From Acidithiobacillus caldus ATCC 51756 (GTDB taxonomy: Bacteria > Pseudomonadota > Gammaproteobacteria > Acidithiobacillales > Acidithiobacillaceae): 64,000 bases of DNA. Below the pieces are notes generated by a model. That model made no database searches and was not told where the DNA came from. It saw only the letters and a program-made list of their open reading frames with translations. Shown here piece by piece: positions 12,326-22,892 of the stretch; the stretch's first letter is position 1, and each line of letters opens with the position of its first letter. The position numbers and the translations under genes were made by a program. The stretch spans positions 2,375,001 through 2,439,000 of the forward strand of contig NZ_CP005986.1 of NCBI RefSeq assembly GCF_000175575.2, given 5' to 3'.

Positions 12326-12787
12326 TCAGCGTACTTGCAGGGAGTCTGCCGGTTCCCACTTGCTGCGACTGGGCAGGTCGCCATCGGCGTCGGCCAAGGC
12401 CGCGAGGATGGGACAATGCTCCACGGGCCCACGGCCGGGACAGCGCTCGGCCTGTTGGGCAAGGGCGTCGCGCATGCGCCTAAGGTCGGCGATCTTGCGA
12501 TCGATATCGCCGATCTTGCGCTCCGCCAAGGCCTTCACCGCCGCCATGTCGCTCTCGGGCTGATGGCTGATGTCCAGCAGTTCCTTGATTTCGCTCAGCG
12601 AGAAGCCCAGATTCTGGGCGCGACGGATGAAGCGCAGGCGCGCCTCGGCCTCGCCATCGTAGAGCCGATAGTTGGATTGTGTGCGTTGCACCGGACGAAT
12701 CAGGCCGATGCGCTCATAATAGCGCAGGGTTTCCGCCGCCAGTCCCGCCTCGCGCGCCAGACGCCCAATGGTCACGTGATTGTTCAT
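12326..12787 (-). CDS. MerR-family metal-responsive regulator (CueR/ZntR-like)
   Basis: The 153-residue protein has an N-terminal MerR helix-turn-helix (TIGRLAREAGLAAETLRYYERIGLI), a long dimerisation helix and a C-terminal Cys-x8-Cys loop (C-P-G-R-G-P-V-E-H-C-P-I-L). That loop is the metal-binding element of this group. The residue aligned by eye with the selectivity position (Ser77 of CueR, Cys79 of ZntR) looks like Met or Asp, not Cys or Ser, so the ligand is unclear. ATG at 12787 has GGAAGGGAG. No metal efflux gene is adjacent. Confidence 0.85.
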   Translation of the reverse strand: MNNHVTIGRLAREAGLAAETLRYYERIGLIRPVQRTQSNYRLYDGEAEARLRFIRRAQNLGFSLSEIKELLDISHQPESDMAAVKALAERKIGDIDRKIADLRRMRDALAQQAERCPGRGPVEHCPILAALADADGDLPSRSKWEPADSLQVR

Positions 12788-12810
12788 GACTCCCTTCCTG
12801 TAATTAGCTG

Positions 12811-12827
12811 GACAACAGCCTGTAGTC
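12811..12827. promoter_or_regulatory. imperfect dyad upstream of merR, possible autoregulatory operator
   Basis: GACAACAG-c-CTGTAGTC is an 8-1-8 inverted repeat with one mismatch, lying 24-40 nt upstream of the merR ATG. MerR proteins bind dyads inside the promoter spacer. I could not identify convincing -35 and -10 boxes around it, so the assignment is weak. Confidence 0.3.
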
Positions 12828-12865
12828 TATCGTAAAGCGTTCCTATAAAGCAAAACCCGTGGGGA

Positions 12866-13933
12866 TCATCGAGCCTGGGTCTGCACGCCTAGGGCCTCCA
12901 GAGCCACCGTAGCAAAGCTGCCGGAGGGCAGGGAGAAACGCAGGTCGAGGCCCTCGTCGTCGACCCACTCCCAGGAGCACTCCCGCACACGACAACGCAG
13001 CGCCCGCCGTGCTGCCCGCAAGCCCTGCGCGCCGAGGCGATCGGCCCAGGATAGTCCGTTCTCGGGGAACTCCGGCGGCCCCATCCAGGCCGCCAGCGCC
13101 GCTTGCTCCACCTGCGCCGCTTCGTCCTCGGGGCCGTCGGTACCCGACCCGGGCAAAGGACCGCTGGGGTGCAGATCCCAAGCGTGCAGACGCGCCTCGA
13201 GCGCGGACCAGTCCGCGTCGCTCCGTCGGGCAAGAAAATGACTGTGCGAACCCTCGAGCTGCACACGCTCTCCCGGGAGCAGAGTCTGCCAACTGCCCGT
13301 GCGTACACGCTCGGTCAAGACGGCATTGAACAGCGCCGATCGCGCCGCCGACCACAAAAGGCCCCGCTGCCCGCGCTGCAGACGCTGGCCGGTACCGGCA
13401 AGGAGCCGGGCAGCTGCAGCAAGATTATCGTGACCGAAGCGCTGGCCCCCAAAATAATTGGGGAATCCCAGACGCTCCAGACGGTGTAGCGCTACGTCCC
13501 AGTCCCGGCGACTGCCACGCAGTACCCGAAGGGACAGGCGAAAGCGATTGCCCAGGTGCGCCCCGCGGCGCAGCTTGCGATCGTGGCGATGGCGTTCCAA
13601 AATCTTCAGGTGTTCGTTTTCCAGCACCGTCCAGTCTGGCTCGGCCCTGCCCGGCACGGGGACGGTAAAAAACTGGCGAGTCCGGGCGTGGCGATCCTTG
13701 AGGCCGGCGTAGCCGATGTCGCGCACATGGACACCGGCATGACGGGCGAGACGACGCGCCACCTCCTCGGTGTTGAGGCCACATTTTTCTATGTGCAAGA
13801 AGACATGCTCACCCACGCCGCTGGGTTGAAAGGGGAGCAGTTCCTGGACGAAGAAGGTATCCGGCCCACGCCGGAGAACTCCGCCGATGTCCTCGTCCAG
13901 CCTGGGATACTGGCGCTCCAGGCCGCTAATCAT
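12866..13933 (-). CDS. truD: tRNA pseudouridine(13) synthase TruD
   Basis: The 355-residue enzyme isomerises U13 in tRNA-Glu and related tRNAs. It has the catalytic motif [10 protein letters not shown] (Asp near 82), the NYFGGQRFG block and the TruD insertion domain. The ATG overlaps the end of ispF by 8 nt. The order ispD-ispF-truD is common in gammaproteobacteria and implies one transcript. Confidence 0.95.
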   Translation of the reverse strand: MISGLERQYPRLDEDIGGVLRRGPDTFFVQELLPFQPSGVGEHVFLHIEKCGLNTEEVARRLARHAGVHVRDIGYAGLKDRHARTRQFFTVPVPGRAEPDWTVLENEHLKILERHRHDRKLRRGAHLGNRFRLSLRVLRGSRRDWDVALHRLERLGFPNYFGGQRFGHDNLAAAARLLAGTGQRLQRGQRGLLWSAARSALFNAVLTERVRTGSWQTLLPGERVQLEGSHSHFLARRSDADWSALEARLHAWDLHPSGPLPGSGTDGPEDEAAQVEQAALAAWMGPPEFPENGLSWADRLGAQGLRAARRALRCRVRECSWEWVDDEGLDLRFSLPSGSFATVALEALGVQTQAR

Positions 13934-14408
13934 GGGCGATCAGGCAAACGGCGTGGGTAGCGATACCCTCGCCCCTGCCGGTGTAACCCAGATGCTCCGT
14001 GGTGGTGGCCTTGATGTTCAGACGATCCTCGCCAAGCTGCAGATCATCGCAGAGGTTGCGGCGCATGCTGGGGATGTGTTCCGCCAGGCGGGGACGCTGA
14101 CAGACCACCGTCGCATCGACGTTGATGGGTTGCCAGCCCCGTTCGGCCAGCAGCTCGCGGCAGTGGCGCAGCAGGATGCGCGAATCGACTCCGGCGAAAC
14201 GTGCATCGGAATCGGGAAAATGGCGACCGATATCGCCCAGGGCCGCAGCCCCCAGCAGCGCATCGCAGATGGCGTGGATCAAGACATCGGCGTCGGAATG
14301 GCCAGCCAGACCCAAGGCAAAGGGAATGCGCACTCCACCAAGGATGAGTGGTCGCTCCGCCACCAGGGCGTGGACATCGAAACCGTGACCGATACGCAGT
14401 TCGCTCAT
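13926..14408 (-). CDS. ispF: 2-C-methyl-D-erythritol 2,4-cyclodiphosphate synthase
   Basis: The 160-residue enzyme of the MEP isoprenoid pathway has the metal-binding GHGFDVHAL (Asp-x-His), the [10 protein letters not shown] block and the C-terminal [13 protein letters not shown]. Its ATG overlaps the ispD stop (ATGA), so translation is coupled to ispD, which supplies the precursor two steps earlier. Confidence 0.97.
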   Translation of the reverse strand: MSELRIGHGFDVHALVAERPLILGGVRIPFALGLAGHSDADVLIHAICDALLGAAALGDIGRHFPDSDARFAGVDSRILLRHCRELLAERGWQPINVDATVVCQRPRLAEHIPSMRRNLCDDLQLGEDRLNIKATTTEHLGYTGRGEGIATHAVCLIAHD

Positions 14409-15127
14409 GCTGCTCCTCCTCCGCTCCCGTGCGCCGCGAGAATGGCCGATGCCAGCTCGAGATCGTCGGGGTAAGTGATCTTGATATTGTCGCTACGCCC
14501 GCGTACCAGGCGTGGATGCCAGCCCTCCCGCTCCATGGCAGAGGCCTCATCGGTAATGGCCAGGCCCTGCTCCTTGGCACGGGTCAGGGCCGTCAACAGC
14601 GGACCCAAGGGAAAGGCTTGGGGTGTCAGGGCACCCCAGAGGTGGTGGCGATCGACGGTACCCAGACTGTGCCCCGCCTCCTCCCGTTTCAGGGTATCGG
14701 CTACCGGCACCGCCAGCAGCGCCCCCTGGGGGCTATCGGGCAAGACATCGAGGAGGGCATGCAGGTCTCTATCGCGCAGGCATGGCCGGGCGGCGTCGTG
14801 CACCAGCACCCAATCCTGACCGAGAGCCCCCTGGGACAGCAGCGCCTCGAGCCCCAGGCGCACCGAATCGGCGCGCTCGGCACCACCGACGACGGGCGGA
14901 AGGAGTCGTTCCGCCACGGCACCCAGCAAATGGCGCCAGACGCCCGTGGCCAGATCTTCGCCCGGCAGCGCGAGCTGCACACCCGCGATCCGTTCCTCAC
15001 CCAGGAAGGGGGCGATGGCGTGTGCCAACACCGGGCGGTCCATGAGGGTGAGATACTGCTTCGCCTGGGCCGAGCCAAAGCGTTGCCCCCGCCCTCCGGC
15101 CGGGATGACCACCCAGATCTTGTCCAT
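14405..15127 (-). CDS. ispD: 2-C-methyl-D-erythritol 4-phosphate cytidylyltransferase
   Basis: The 240-residue enzyme makes CDP-methylerythritol in the MEP pathway. The nucleotide-binding loop [11 protein letters not shown] is at 8-18 and VHDAARPC is in the middle. ATG at 15127 with AAGGGA upstream is chosen over an ATG 171 nt upstream because that extension has no family match. First gene of the ispD-ispF-truD unit, divergent from mfd. Confidence 0.95.
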   Translation of the reverse strand: MDKIWVVIPAGGRGQRFGSAQAKQYLTLMDRPVLAHAIAPFLGEERIAGVQLALPGEDLATGVWRHLLGAVAERLLPPVVGGAERADSVRLGLEALLSQGALGQDWVLVHDAARPCLRDRDLHALLDVLPDSPQGALLAVPVADTLKREEAGHSLGTVDRHHLWGALTPQAFPLGPLLTALTRAKEQGLAITDEASAMEREGWHPRLVRGRSDNIKITYPDDLELASAILAAHGSGGGAA

Positions 15128-15192
15128 GCACTTTCCCTTGTTACTTGCCCTGGCTGCGGCACCACGGCAGATGATAACGCGACGCCCCGCAT

Positions 15193-15220
15193 TTTGCAGT
15201 TTTCGCGGTCCCCTTATAGA
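15193..15220 (+). promoter_or_regulatory. candidate mfd promoter
   Basis: TTTGCA (15193-15198), a 16-nt spacer and TATAGA (15215-15220) lie in the AT-richer part of the ispD/mfd gap, 31 nt before the mfd start. Confidence 0.4.
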
Positions 15221-15251
15221 CTGAGCCCCTTCGTCGTAGGGAAGCATCGGC

Positions 15252-18200
15252 TTGGGAGCAGAGTTTTCTTTGGGGGCCGCCCCTGGTCCGGGGGTCATCC
15301 ACAGCTTCAGTCAGTGGCACGGCGCGGCGGGACCCTGGCTCGCCGCCCAGGCCGTGGGCCGCTGGCAACGACCGATACTGGCCATCGTCAACAACGCCCG
15401 GGAGCTGGATGCCTGGGTTCGGGAGTGGCGCTTCTTCGCGCCGCAGCTGGGCGAGGCCCTGGTCTTCCCCGATCGCGACATCCTTCCCTACGATCGCTTG
15501 AGTCCGCCGGCGGAAGCCACGGCAACCCGTCTGGCGACCCTGGCAGCCCTGCCCCGTTGGCGCGGAATCTGCGTGACCTCCGTGGCCGCCGCCCTGCAAA
15601 AACTGCCACCGGCGAGCTTTCTGGATCAACACGCCCTCGTCCTGCGGCGCGGCGACCAACTCGAGCCCGAGCACTTTCGCCAACGCCTGGTGGACGCCGG
15701 CTATCGCGTCGTCGCCGAAGTGTCGGAGCCGGGCGAACTGGCCTGGCGTGGGGGCATCATCGATCTGTTCCCCAGCGGCAGCGCCATGCCCTACCGTATC
15801 GAGCTCTTCGACCGCGAAGTGGAGAGCATCCGCTCCTTCGACCCCGAAAGCCAGCGGAGCCTTGCGCCGGTGGCGGAGGTTTCGACCCTGCCAGCCCGTG
15901 AGCTGCCCGTGGACGAGGGCGCTCTGCAGGCCTTCCGCGCACGCTTTCGTGCCCGCTTCAGCGGCGATCCGCAACGTGCCGAAATCTACCGGCGCGCAAG
16001 TCAGGGAGCCGTTCCCGCCGGCGCCGAGCACTATCTGCCCTTGTTCTTTGAAACGCCGGGCAAGCTTTGGGATTTCCTCCCCCGCGATGCCATCCTGCTA
16101 ACGCCCCCGGGCCTGGCCGAGGCATTGGCGCAGGTCCGCACGGACTGGCAGGAGCGTTACGAGGAGCACCGCCACGACCCAAGCCATCCCCTCTTGAGCC
16201 CCGAAGAGTTGCTATGGGATCCGGCCACCTGGCAAGCCGGCCTCGCGGCGCGCGGGCGTCTGGCGGCAGATACGGGGAGCGCGGCCCAGGCCCTGCCACT
16301 GGCGCCACCGCCAAGCTTGCAGGCCGATCTGGACCAGCCCCTGGCGGGCCTCGATACCTTTCTTGCGGGTCTGCCCGGTGGCGCCCGTGCCCTCATCGCC
16401 GCCGAATCGCCGGGACGCGCCGAGGCCCTGGCCGAGCACCTCCGCCAGCACGGCCATACGCCGGAACGCTGCGCCGACTGGCCCAGTTTCCTCAGGACCG
16501 AAAGCCCCATTGCCCTGGCCGTAGCCCCCCTGGAAAGGGGTCTTCTGGAGATGCGTGGCGGTAGAATCCAGCGCGCCCTCGTCTCCGAGGCGCAGATCTT
16601 CGGTGATCGGATCTTTGCCCAGCGACGCAGCCGCAGCGCCCGCCGTCGCAGTCAGGAGCACCTGATCCGCGACCTCGGCGAGCTGCAGGCCGGCGACGCG
16701 GTGACCCACGAAGACTATGGCATCGGTCGTTTCCGCGGCCTGGAAACGCCCTTCGTAGCCGCGGGCGACGTCAACGAGTACGTGGTCCTCGAATATGCCG
16801 GCGGCGATCTGGTCTACGTTCCCGCCGACCACCTGGATCGGATCGCCCGCTATATTGGCAACGGCGTGGACGAACCGGAGCTCACCCGCCTGGGCAGTCG
16901 TTCCTGGGACAAGGCCAAGGCGCGCGCCCGGGCCAAGGCAGTGGACGCGGCCAGTGAGCTGCTGGACATCTACGCCCGGCGTGCGGCCCGCCCGGGACGC
17001 GCCTTCCCACCCCCGGACGAGCGTTACTGGGACTTTGTCTCCCGCTTCCCCTTCGAGGAAACCCCGGACCAGCAGGCGGCCATCGATGCCGTCATCGCCG
17101 ACATGACACGGACGCAGCCCATGGATCGGCTGATCTGCGGCGATGTCGGTTTTGGCAAGACCGAAGTGGCACTGCGCGCCGCTTTCCTGGCGGCGGCGAG
17201 CGGTGCGCAGGTAGCCGTGCTGGTTCCCACCACCTTGCTCGCGCAGCAGCATTTCGAAAACTTCCGCGACCGTTTCGCCGGACTGCCCATCCGGGTCACC
17301 GTCCTGTCGCGCTTTCAAAATGCCCGCGAGCGCCGTGAGATCCTGGCACAGCTGGCCAGTGGTGCGATCCGCATCGTCATCGGCACCCACCGCCTGCTGA
17401 GCCGCGACGTGCGGTTCTGCGATCTGGGTCTGCTCATCCTCGATGAGGAACACCGCTTTGGCGTGCGCCAGAAAGAACAGATCAAGGCTCTGCGCTCCGA
17501 GGTGGATGTGCTGACCCTCACCGCCACCCCCATCCCCCGGACCCTCAACCTGTCCCTGGCGGGACTGCGCGATCTGTCCATCATCGCCACCCCGCCGGAG
17601 CGACGCCAACCCGTTCGCACCTTTGTCCAGGTCTTCTCCGAGGACCTGGTACGCGAAGCCTGTCAGCGCGAACTGCACCGCGGCGGCCAGATCTATTATC
17701 TGCACAACGAGGTCCGGGACATCGAGCGCAGCGCGGCCACACTGCGGCGCCTGGTGCCGGAAGCGCGCCTGCGCGTCGCTCACGGACAGATGCCGGAGGC
17801 CGAACTGGAGAGCGTGATGCTGGACTTCTACCACCAGCGCTTCGATATCCTGCTGTGCACCACCATCATCGAATCGGGCATCGACAACCCCAGCGCCAAC
17901 ACCATGCTCATCGACCGCGCCGACCGCTTCGGCCTTGCCCAGTTGCACCAGCTGCGCGGTCGCGTTGGGCGGTCGCACCAGCGCGCGTACTGCTATCTGT
18001 TTACCCCCGATCCCCGCGCCATGACGGAAGATGCGCGCCGGCGACTGGACGCCATCCAGTCCCTGGAGGACCTGGGCGTGGGTTTCGCCCTCGCCAGCCA
18101 CGACCTCGAGATCCGCGGTGCCGGAGAACTGCTGGGCGATGCCCAGAGCGGGCACATGGAAGAGGTCGGCTTCACCCTCTTCATGGAGTGGCTCAACGAG

Positions 18201-18701
18201 GCGGTGGATGCCATCCGTGCCGGCCGCGATCCCCAGAGTCTCGCCGAGAGTCGCGCGGAGGGACCGCGCATCCACCTCAACATTGCCGCCCTCATACCCG
18301 CCAGTTACATCGGCGACGTCCACCTGCGTCTGCAGTTTTACAAACGCCTGGCGCGGATTCGCAAGATTGACGAGATCGGCGAACTGATGGTGGAACTCAT
18401 CGATCGTTTTGGTCCGATCCCGGCAGAGCTGCGGGCCTTGCTCTGTCAGACCCACCTGCGCCTGGTGGCTCAGGAAATGGGTGTGTTGGCCATCGATGCC
18501 GGGCCCGCCGGCGCCCGCCTGGAATTTGCCAAAACGCATCGCGTCGCACCGGAAAAGGTCATCGCCCGCCTGCAGCAAAATCCCTCGGAGTTCCGTCTGG
18601 AAGGTGAGCAGATACTGCGCTGGCGCCGTGATCTGCCCGAGGGTGAGGCGCGTTGCGAGGCCACCTTGACACTCATCCAATCCTTGAGGAGAACGCCATG
18701 A
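15252..18701 (+). CDS. mfd: transcription-repair coupling factor Mfd
   Basis: The 1149-residue SF2 translocase (E. coli Mfd is 1148) removes stalled RNA polymerase and recruits UvrA. It has an N-terminal UvrB-like module, the CarD-like RNA-polymerase-interaction domain (about 480-550; GDAVTHEDYGIGRF), Walker A GDVGFGKTE (about 629-637), the DEEH box (LDEEHRFGVRQKE), the TRG region and a C-terminal UvrA-masking domain. The start codon is TTG at 15252 with AGGGAAG upstream; a second TTG 18 nt later is possible. The stop overlaps serB. Confidence 0.96.
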   Translation: MGAEFSLGAAPGPGVIHSFSQWHGAAGPWLAAQAVGRWQRPILAIVNNARELDAWVREWRFFAPQLGEALVFPDRDILPYDRLSPPAEATATRLATLAALPRWRGICVTSVAAALQKLPPASFLDQHALVLRRGDQLEPEHFRQRLVDAGYRVVAEVSEPGELAWRGGIIDLFPSGSAMPYRIELFDREVESIRSFDPESQRSLAPVAEVSTLPARELPVDEGALQAFRARFRARFSGDPQRAEIYRRASQGAVPAGAEHYLPLFFETPGKLWDFLPRDAILLTPPGLAEALAQVRTDWQERYEEHRHDPSHPLLSPEELLWDPATWQAGLAARGRLAADTGSAAQALPLAPPPSLQADLDQPLAGLDTFLAGLPGGARALIAAESPGRAEALAEHLRQHGHTPERCADWPSFLRTESPIALAVAPLERGLLEMRGGRIQRALVSEAQIFGDRIFAQRRSRSARRRSQEHLIRDLGELQAGDAVTHEDYGIGRFRGLETPFVAAGDVNEYVVLEYAGGDLVYVPADHLDRIARYIGNGVDEPELTRLGSRSWDKAKARARAKAVDAASELLDIYARRAARPGRAFPPPDERYWDFVSRFPFEETPDQQAAIDAVIADMTRTQPMDRLICGDVGFGKTEVALRAAFLAAASGAQVAVLVPTTLLAQQHFENFRDRFAGLPIRVTVLSRFQNARERREILAQLASGAIRIVIGTHRLLSRDVRFCDLGLLILDEEHRFGVRQKEQIKALRSEVDVLTLTATPIPRTLNLSLAGLRDLSIIATPPERRQPVRTFVQVFSEDLVREACQRELHRGGQIYYLHNEVRDIERSAATLRRLVPEARLRVAHGQMPEAELESVMLDFYHQRFDILLCTTIIESGIDNPSANTMLIDRADRFGLAQLHQLRGRVGRSHQRAYCYLFTPDPRAMTEDARRRLDAIQSLEDLGVGFALASHDLEIRGAGELLGDAQSGHMEEVGFTLFMEWLNEAVDAIRAGRDPQSLAESRAEGPRIHLNIAALIPASYIGDVHLRLQFYKRLARIRKIDEIGELMVELIDRFGPIPAELRALLCQTHLRLVAQEMGVLAIDAGPAGARLEFAKTHRVAPEKVIARLQQNPSEFRLEGEQILRWRRDLPEGEARCEATLTLIQSLRRTP

Positions 18702-19807
18702 GCAGTACGCGCCTTGCGATTTTGAGCCCATCGGCGGTGGGGCCCATGCCCCTGCCGGCCATCGTCGGCAGCATCGTCCAGGGGCATCTGGAGCAGCGGG
18801 AGGTCTGGGGCTGCTGGCTGCAGGATTGGGAACTGCCGGTGTCCGTGAGCGAGCTCAGCCCGGTGCTGGATGAGTTGGGGCGCCAGTGTCTCGCCCAGGG
18901 GCGAGAACTTTTCTGGACAGCCCGGGACCAGAACGAGGTCCGCTTGCGCCTCGTCCTGCAAGGAGAAGGCGCCGCCACACCCCTGCGGCGTGCCTTGACC
19001 GCCCTGAAGCTGCAGGGCTTCACCCCGGCGCGGGTGTTGGAGGCGCAGGGCCGGGTGCTGGCGCTGGAGATCTTCGGGCCGGATCTGTCCCTGCCCCTGG
19101 GCAATCATCGGCTCGCCGAAGCCATGGAAGGTCTCGCGACGGACGCTGCCCTGGCACCGTTCTGGTCCCCGGATCATTTTCGGCTGCTGGTGAGCGACAT
19201 GGACTCGACCCTACTCAGTATCGAATGCATCGATGAGCTGGGGGAACACCTGGGCCTCAAGCGCCAGATCGCCGCCATCACCGAACGCTCCATGGCCGGC
19301 GAGCTGGATTTTCGCAGTTCCCTCCTGGAGCGTACCCGGCTGCTGGCCGGGACTCCTGCCAGCGCCATCGATGCGGTCATCCGCGATCGTCTGCAGCTCA
19401 ATCCCGGCGCGCGCGAACTCATCGCCGCCGCCAAGCGCCACGGCGTGCAGACGGCGGTGGTTTCTGGCGGTTTCACCCAGTTCACCCGGCACCTGCAGGA
19501 GTCTCTGGACCTGGACTACCAGTTTGCCAATACCCTGGAAATCCGCGACGGCAAGCTCACGGGTGTGGTACTTGGGGACATCGTCGATGCCGAGGCCAAG
19601 GCCAATATCCTGGAACTGCTGGCCATCACCGCCGGCACCGATGCCAAGCGCTGTGTGGCCATCGGTGATGGCGCCAATGACCTACCCATGCTGCGCAAGG
19701 CCGGAGTGGGCATTGCCTACCACGCCAAGGCCACCGTGCGCGCCCAGGCAGACTTCCAGATTCGCCACGGCGGGCTGGATGCCGCCATCGCCTACCTCGG
19801 CTGGTGA
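18698..19807 (+). CDS. serB: phosphoserine phosphatase
   Basis: The 369-residue HAD enzyme performs the last step of serine synthesis. An N-terminal ACT-like region (about 1-150) precedes the HAD core: SDMDSTLLSIECIDE, with nucleophile D167 and acid D169, then VVSGGFTQF and the GDGANDLPML metal motif. The ATG overlaps the mfd stop (ATGA) with GAGGAGA upstream, so it is coupled to mfd. Confidence 0.95.
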   Translation: MSSTRLAILSPSAVGPMPLPAIVGSIVQGHLEQREVWGCWLQDWELPVSVSELSPVLDELGRQCLAQGRELFWTARDQNEVRLRLVLQGEGAATPLRRALTALKLQGFTPARVLEAQGRVLALEIFGPDLSLPLGNHRLAEAMEGLATDAALAPFWSPDHFRLLVSDMDSTLLSIECIDELGEHLGLKRQIAAITERSMAGELDFRSSLLERTRLLAGTPASAIDAVIRDRLQLNPGARELIAAAKRHGVQTAVVSGGFTQFTRHLQESLDLDYQFANTLEIRDGKLTGVVLGDIVDAEAKANILELLAITAGTDAKRCVAIGDGANDLPMLRKAGVGIAYHAKATVRAQADFQIRHGGLDAAIAYLGW

Positions 19808-19818
19808 GCCAACTCCTC

Positions 19819-19846
19819 TTGCACTTTTTTAGACAATATATAAAAT
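19819..19846 (+). promoter_or_regulatory. candidate promoter of the peroxiredoxin-glutaredoxin gene
   Basis: TTGCAC (19819-19824), 16 nt, TAAAAT (19841-19846). It lies in a strikingly AT-rich 75-bp gap between serB and the peroxidase gene, about 36 nt before its ATG. Confidence 0.45.
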
Positions 19847-19882
19847 AAGATCAGTTTTAATCTAACAGCACAGGAGATGGTC

Positions 19883-20626
19883 ATGAAACTCACCAACAAG
19901 GAAGGCCAGGCGGTTCCCCAGGTCGTTTTCCGCACCCGCGAAAACAACCAATGGCGCGACATCAGCAGCAAGGAACTCTTCAGCGGGCGCACGGTAGTGG
20001 TCTTCGCCCTCCCCGGGGCCTTCACCCCCACCTGCTCCTCCAGCCATCTGCCCCGCTACAACGAGCTTGGACCTACCTTCCGCGAGAACGGTGTCGATGA
20101 GATCCTCTGTATCTCCGTCAACGATGCCTTCGTGATGGAGGCCTGGGCGAAGGAACTGGCCGTAGAGAACGTCCGCCTCATCCCCGACGGTAACGCCGAG
20201 TTCACCGCCGGCATGGGCATGCTGGTGGACAAGAGTGACCTTGGCTTCGGTCGGCGCTCCTGGCGCTATTCCATGCTGGTGCGTGACGGCATCATCGAAA
20301 AGATGTTCATCGAACCCGACAAGCCCGGCGATCCCTTCGAGGTCTCCGATGCCGACACCATGCTGCGCTATCTCAATCCCGAGGCACGCGAGCCAGAGTT
20401 CATCGCCTTGTTCACGCGCGAAGGCTGTCCGCACTGCGCCCGCGCCAAGCAGATGCTCAAGGATCGTGGTCTTGCCTTTGAGGAGATCCGCACCGGTATG
20501 GGCACCGGTGTGAGCTCCCGCAGCATCCGTGCCGTCAGCGGCCGCTCCACGGTACCGCAGGTCTTCATCGGCGGCCGCCACATCGGCGGCGCCGACGATC
20601 TGGCCCGCTACCTCAGCGCCCAGTAA
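19883..20626 (+). CDS. hybrid peroxiredoxin-glutaredoxin (PGdx type)
   Basis: The 247-residue fusion has a Prx5-type peroxiredoxin (about 1-165; peroxidatic C51 in PGAFTPTCSSSHLP) and a C-terminal glutaredoxin (about 172-247; C182-P-H-C185, then TVPQVFIGGRHIGG). Such fusions, as in Haemophilus, reduce peroxides with glutathione through their own glutaredoxin domain. ATG at 19883 is preferred over ATG 19877 because the AGGAG site abuts the first and sits 6 nt before the second. Glutathione reductase is the next gene, giving a complete NADPH-GSH-peroxide pathway. Confidence 0.95.
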   Translation: MKLTNKEGQAVPQVVFRTRENNQWRDISSKELFSGRTVVVFALPGAFTPTCSSSHLPRYNELGPTFRENGVDEILCISVNDAFVMEAWAKELAVENVRLIPDGNAEFTAGMGMLVDKSDLGFGRRSWRYSMLVRDGIIEKMFIEPDKPGDPFEVSDADTMLRYLNPEAREPEFIALFTREGCPHCARAKQMLKDRGLAFEEIRTGMGTGVSSRSIRAVSGRSTVPQVFIGGRHIGGADDLARYLSAQ

Positions 20627-20631
20627 AGCTC

Positions 20632-20655
20632 GAGGGGGTGTGCGAACACCCCCTC
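20632..20655 (+). terminator. perfect 10-bp hairpin with GNRA tetraloop between prx-grx and gor
   Basis: GAGGGGGTGT-GCGA-ACACCCCCTC is a perfect 10-bp stem capped by a GCGA loop, 6 nt after the prx-grx stop. No T-run follows, so it may be a partial terminator, a processing site or a 3' stabiliser. Confidence 0.5.
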
Positions 20656-20679
20656 CTCTCCACAATCGGGGGTTCCGGA

Positions 20680-22041
20680 ATGTCCCATCACCACGAATTT
20701 GACTATGTCGTCATCGGCGGGGGCAGCGGCGGCATCGCCAGTGCGAACCGCGCCGCAAGCCATGGCGCGCGGGTCGCACTGATAGCTGCGGGGCCCCTCG
20801 GGGGTACCTGTGTCAATGTCGGCTGCGTCCCCAAAAAACTGTTCTGGAACGCTGCCCAATTGGCCGAGGGCGCGCAACTCGCCCGCAGTTATGCGCTGTA
20901 TGGGGACGCACCCGAGTTTCGCTGGCCGGAGTTCACCCAACGTCGGCAGGAATACATCGGCAGGCTCAACGATCGCTATGCCGAGGGCCTCGCCAGTAAT
21001 GGGGTCACGCTCTTTCGCGGTTTTGGGCAGCTTGCGGGCGAGCATCGGGTCCGTGTCGACGGCAAGACTGTCCTCGCGGCCCCACACATCCTCATTGCGA
21101 CGGGCGGCGAGCCCATCCGCCCGGATCTTCCCGGTGCCGAACTGGGCCTGGACTCCGATGGCTTCTTTGCCCTGCAGGAGCAGCCGCGTCACGTCGCCGT
21201 CGTCGGTGCCGGGTACATTGCGGTGGAGCTGGCGGGACTGTTGCAGAGTCTCGGCAGCAGAGTCTCCCTGGTGATGCGGCGCAATCACTTTCTCCATGGT
21301 TTCGATGCCATGTTGCGCGAGGGCCTGATGGAGGCCATGGCAGCAGCAGGGGTCACCCTGTTACCGAAAAGACAGGTGTCGCGCCTGGTGCGTGGCGCCC
21401 GGGGTCTGGAGCTGCATTTTGCCGATGGCGAGCGTTTGCAGGGAATCGACACGGTCTTGTGGGCCGTGGGACGACGTCCGCGCAGCCGCGACCTGAATCT
21501 CGAAGCCGTGGGCGTCTATCCCGACGACGCGGGCTACCTGCCCGTCGACCGCTATCAGAACACCCGGGTCGAAGGCATCTATGCCGTGGGCGACGTGACG
21601 CGGGCACCGGCACTCACCCCCGTCGCCATCGCCGCTGGGCGACGCCTGGCCGATCGGCTTTTCGGGGGCCAGCCGGAGCGCCACCTAGACAGCAGCCTCA
21701 CCCCGACGGTCATCTTCAGCCATCCGCCCATCGCCACCGTCGGGCTGACGGAGTGCGAGGCGCAGGAACGATACGGCGCCGACAACGTGCGTGTCTACCG
21801 CAGCCGCTTCACTCCCCTGCTGCGGGCGCTGGATCGGGACCACCCCCAGGTCACCCACATGAAACTCGTCACCACCGGTGCCGAGGAGCGCATCGTCGGC
21901 CTGCATGCCCTGGGAGATGGGGTGGAAGAGATGCTGCAAGGCTTTGCCGTGGCTATCCGCATGGGCGCGCGCAAACGCGATTTCGACGACACCATCGCCA
22001 TCCACCCCACGAGTGCCGAAGAGTTCGTCACCATGCGCTAG
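20680..22041 (+). CDS. gor: glutathione-disulfide reductase
   Basis: The 453-residue flavoenzyme has the FAD motif GGGSGG (13-18), the redox pair C44-VNVG-C49, the NADPH domain (GAGYIAVELAGLLQSLG followed by RRN, whose Arg favours NADPH), a second FAD motif (AVGDVTR) and the C-terminal HPTSAEEFVTMR with the catalytic His of the partner subunit. ATG at 20680 is chosen by homology. It follows the peroxiredoxin-glutaredoxin gene and would regenerate its glutathione. Confidence 0.94.
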   Translation: MSHHHEFDYVVIGGGSGGIASANRAASHGARVALIAAGPLGGTCVNVGCVPKKLFWNAAQLAEGAQLARSYALYGDAPEFRWPEFTQRRQEYIGRLNDRYAEGLASNGVTLFRGFGQLAGEHRVRVDGKTVLAAPHILIATGGEPIRPDLPGAELGLDSDGFFALQEQPRHVAVVGAGYIAVELAGLLQSLGSRVSLVMRRNHFLHGFDAMLREGLMEAMAAAGVTLLPKRQVSRLVRGARGLELHFADGERLQGIDTVLWAVGRRPRSRDLNLEAVGVYPDDAGYLPVDRYQNTRVEGIYAVGDVTRAPALTPVAIAAGRRLADRLFGGQPERHLDSSLTPTVIFSHPPIATVGLTECEAQERYGADNVRVYRSRFTPLLRALDRDHPQVTHMKLVTTGAEERIVGLHALGDGVEEMLQGFAVAIRMGARKRDFDDTIAIHPTSAEEFVTMR

Positions 22042-22049
22042 GGACTACG

Positions 22050-22892
<843 letters not shown>

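Noticed and set aside
16212-18731. 839-codon open frame antisense to mfd
   Set aside because: It is the GC-rich shadow of mfd, with no recognisable domain and low-complexity composition; mfd itself is unambiguous.
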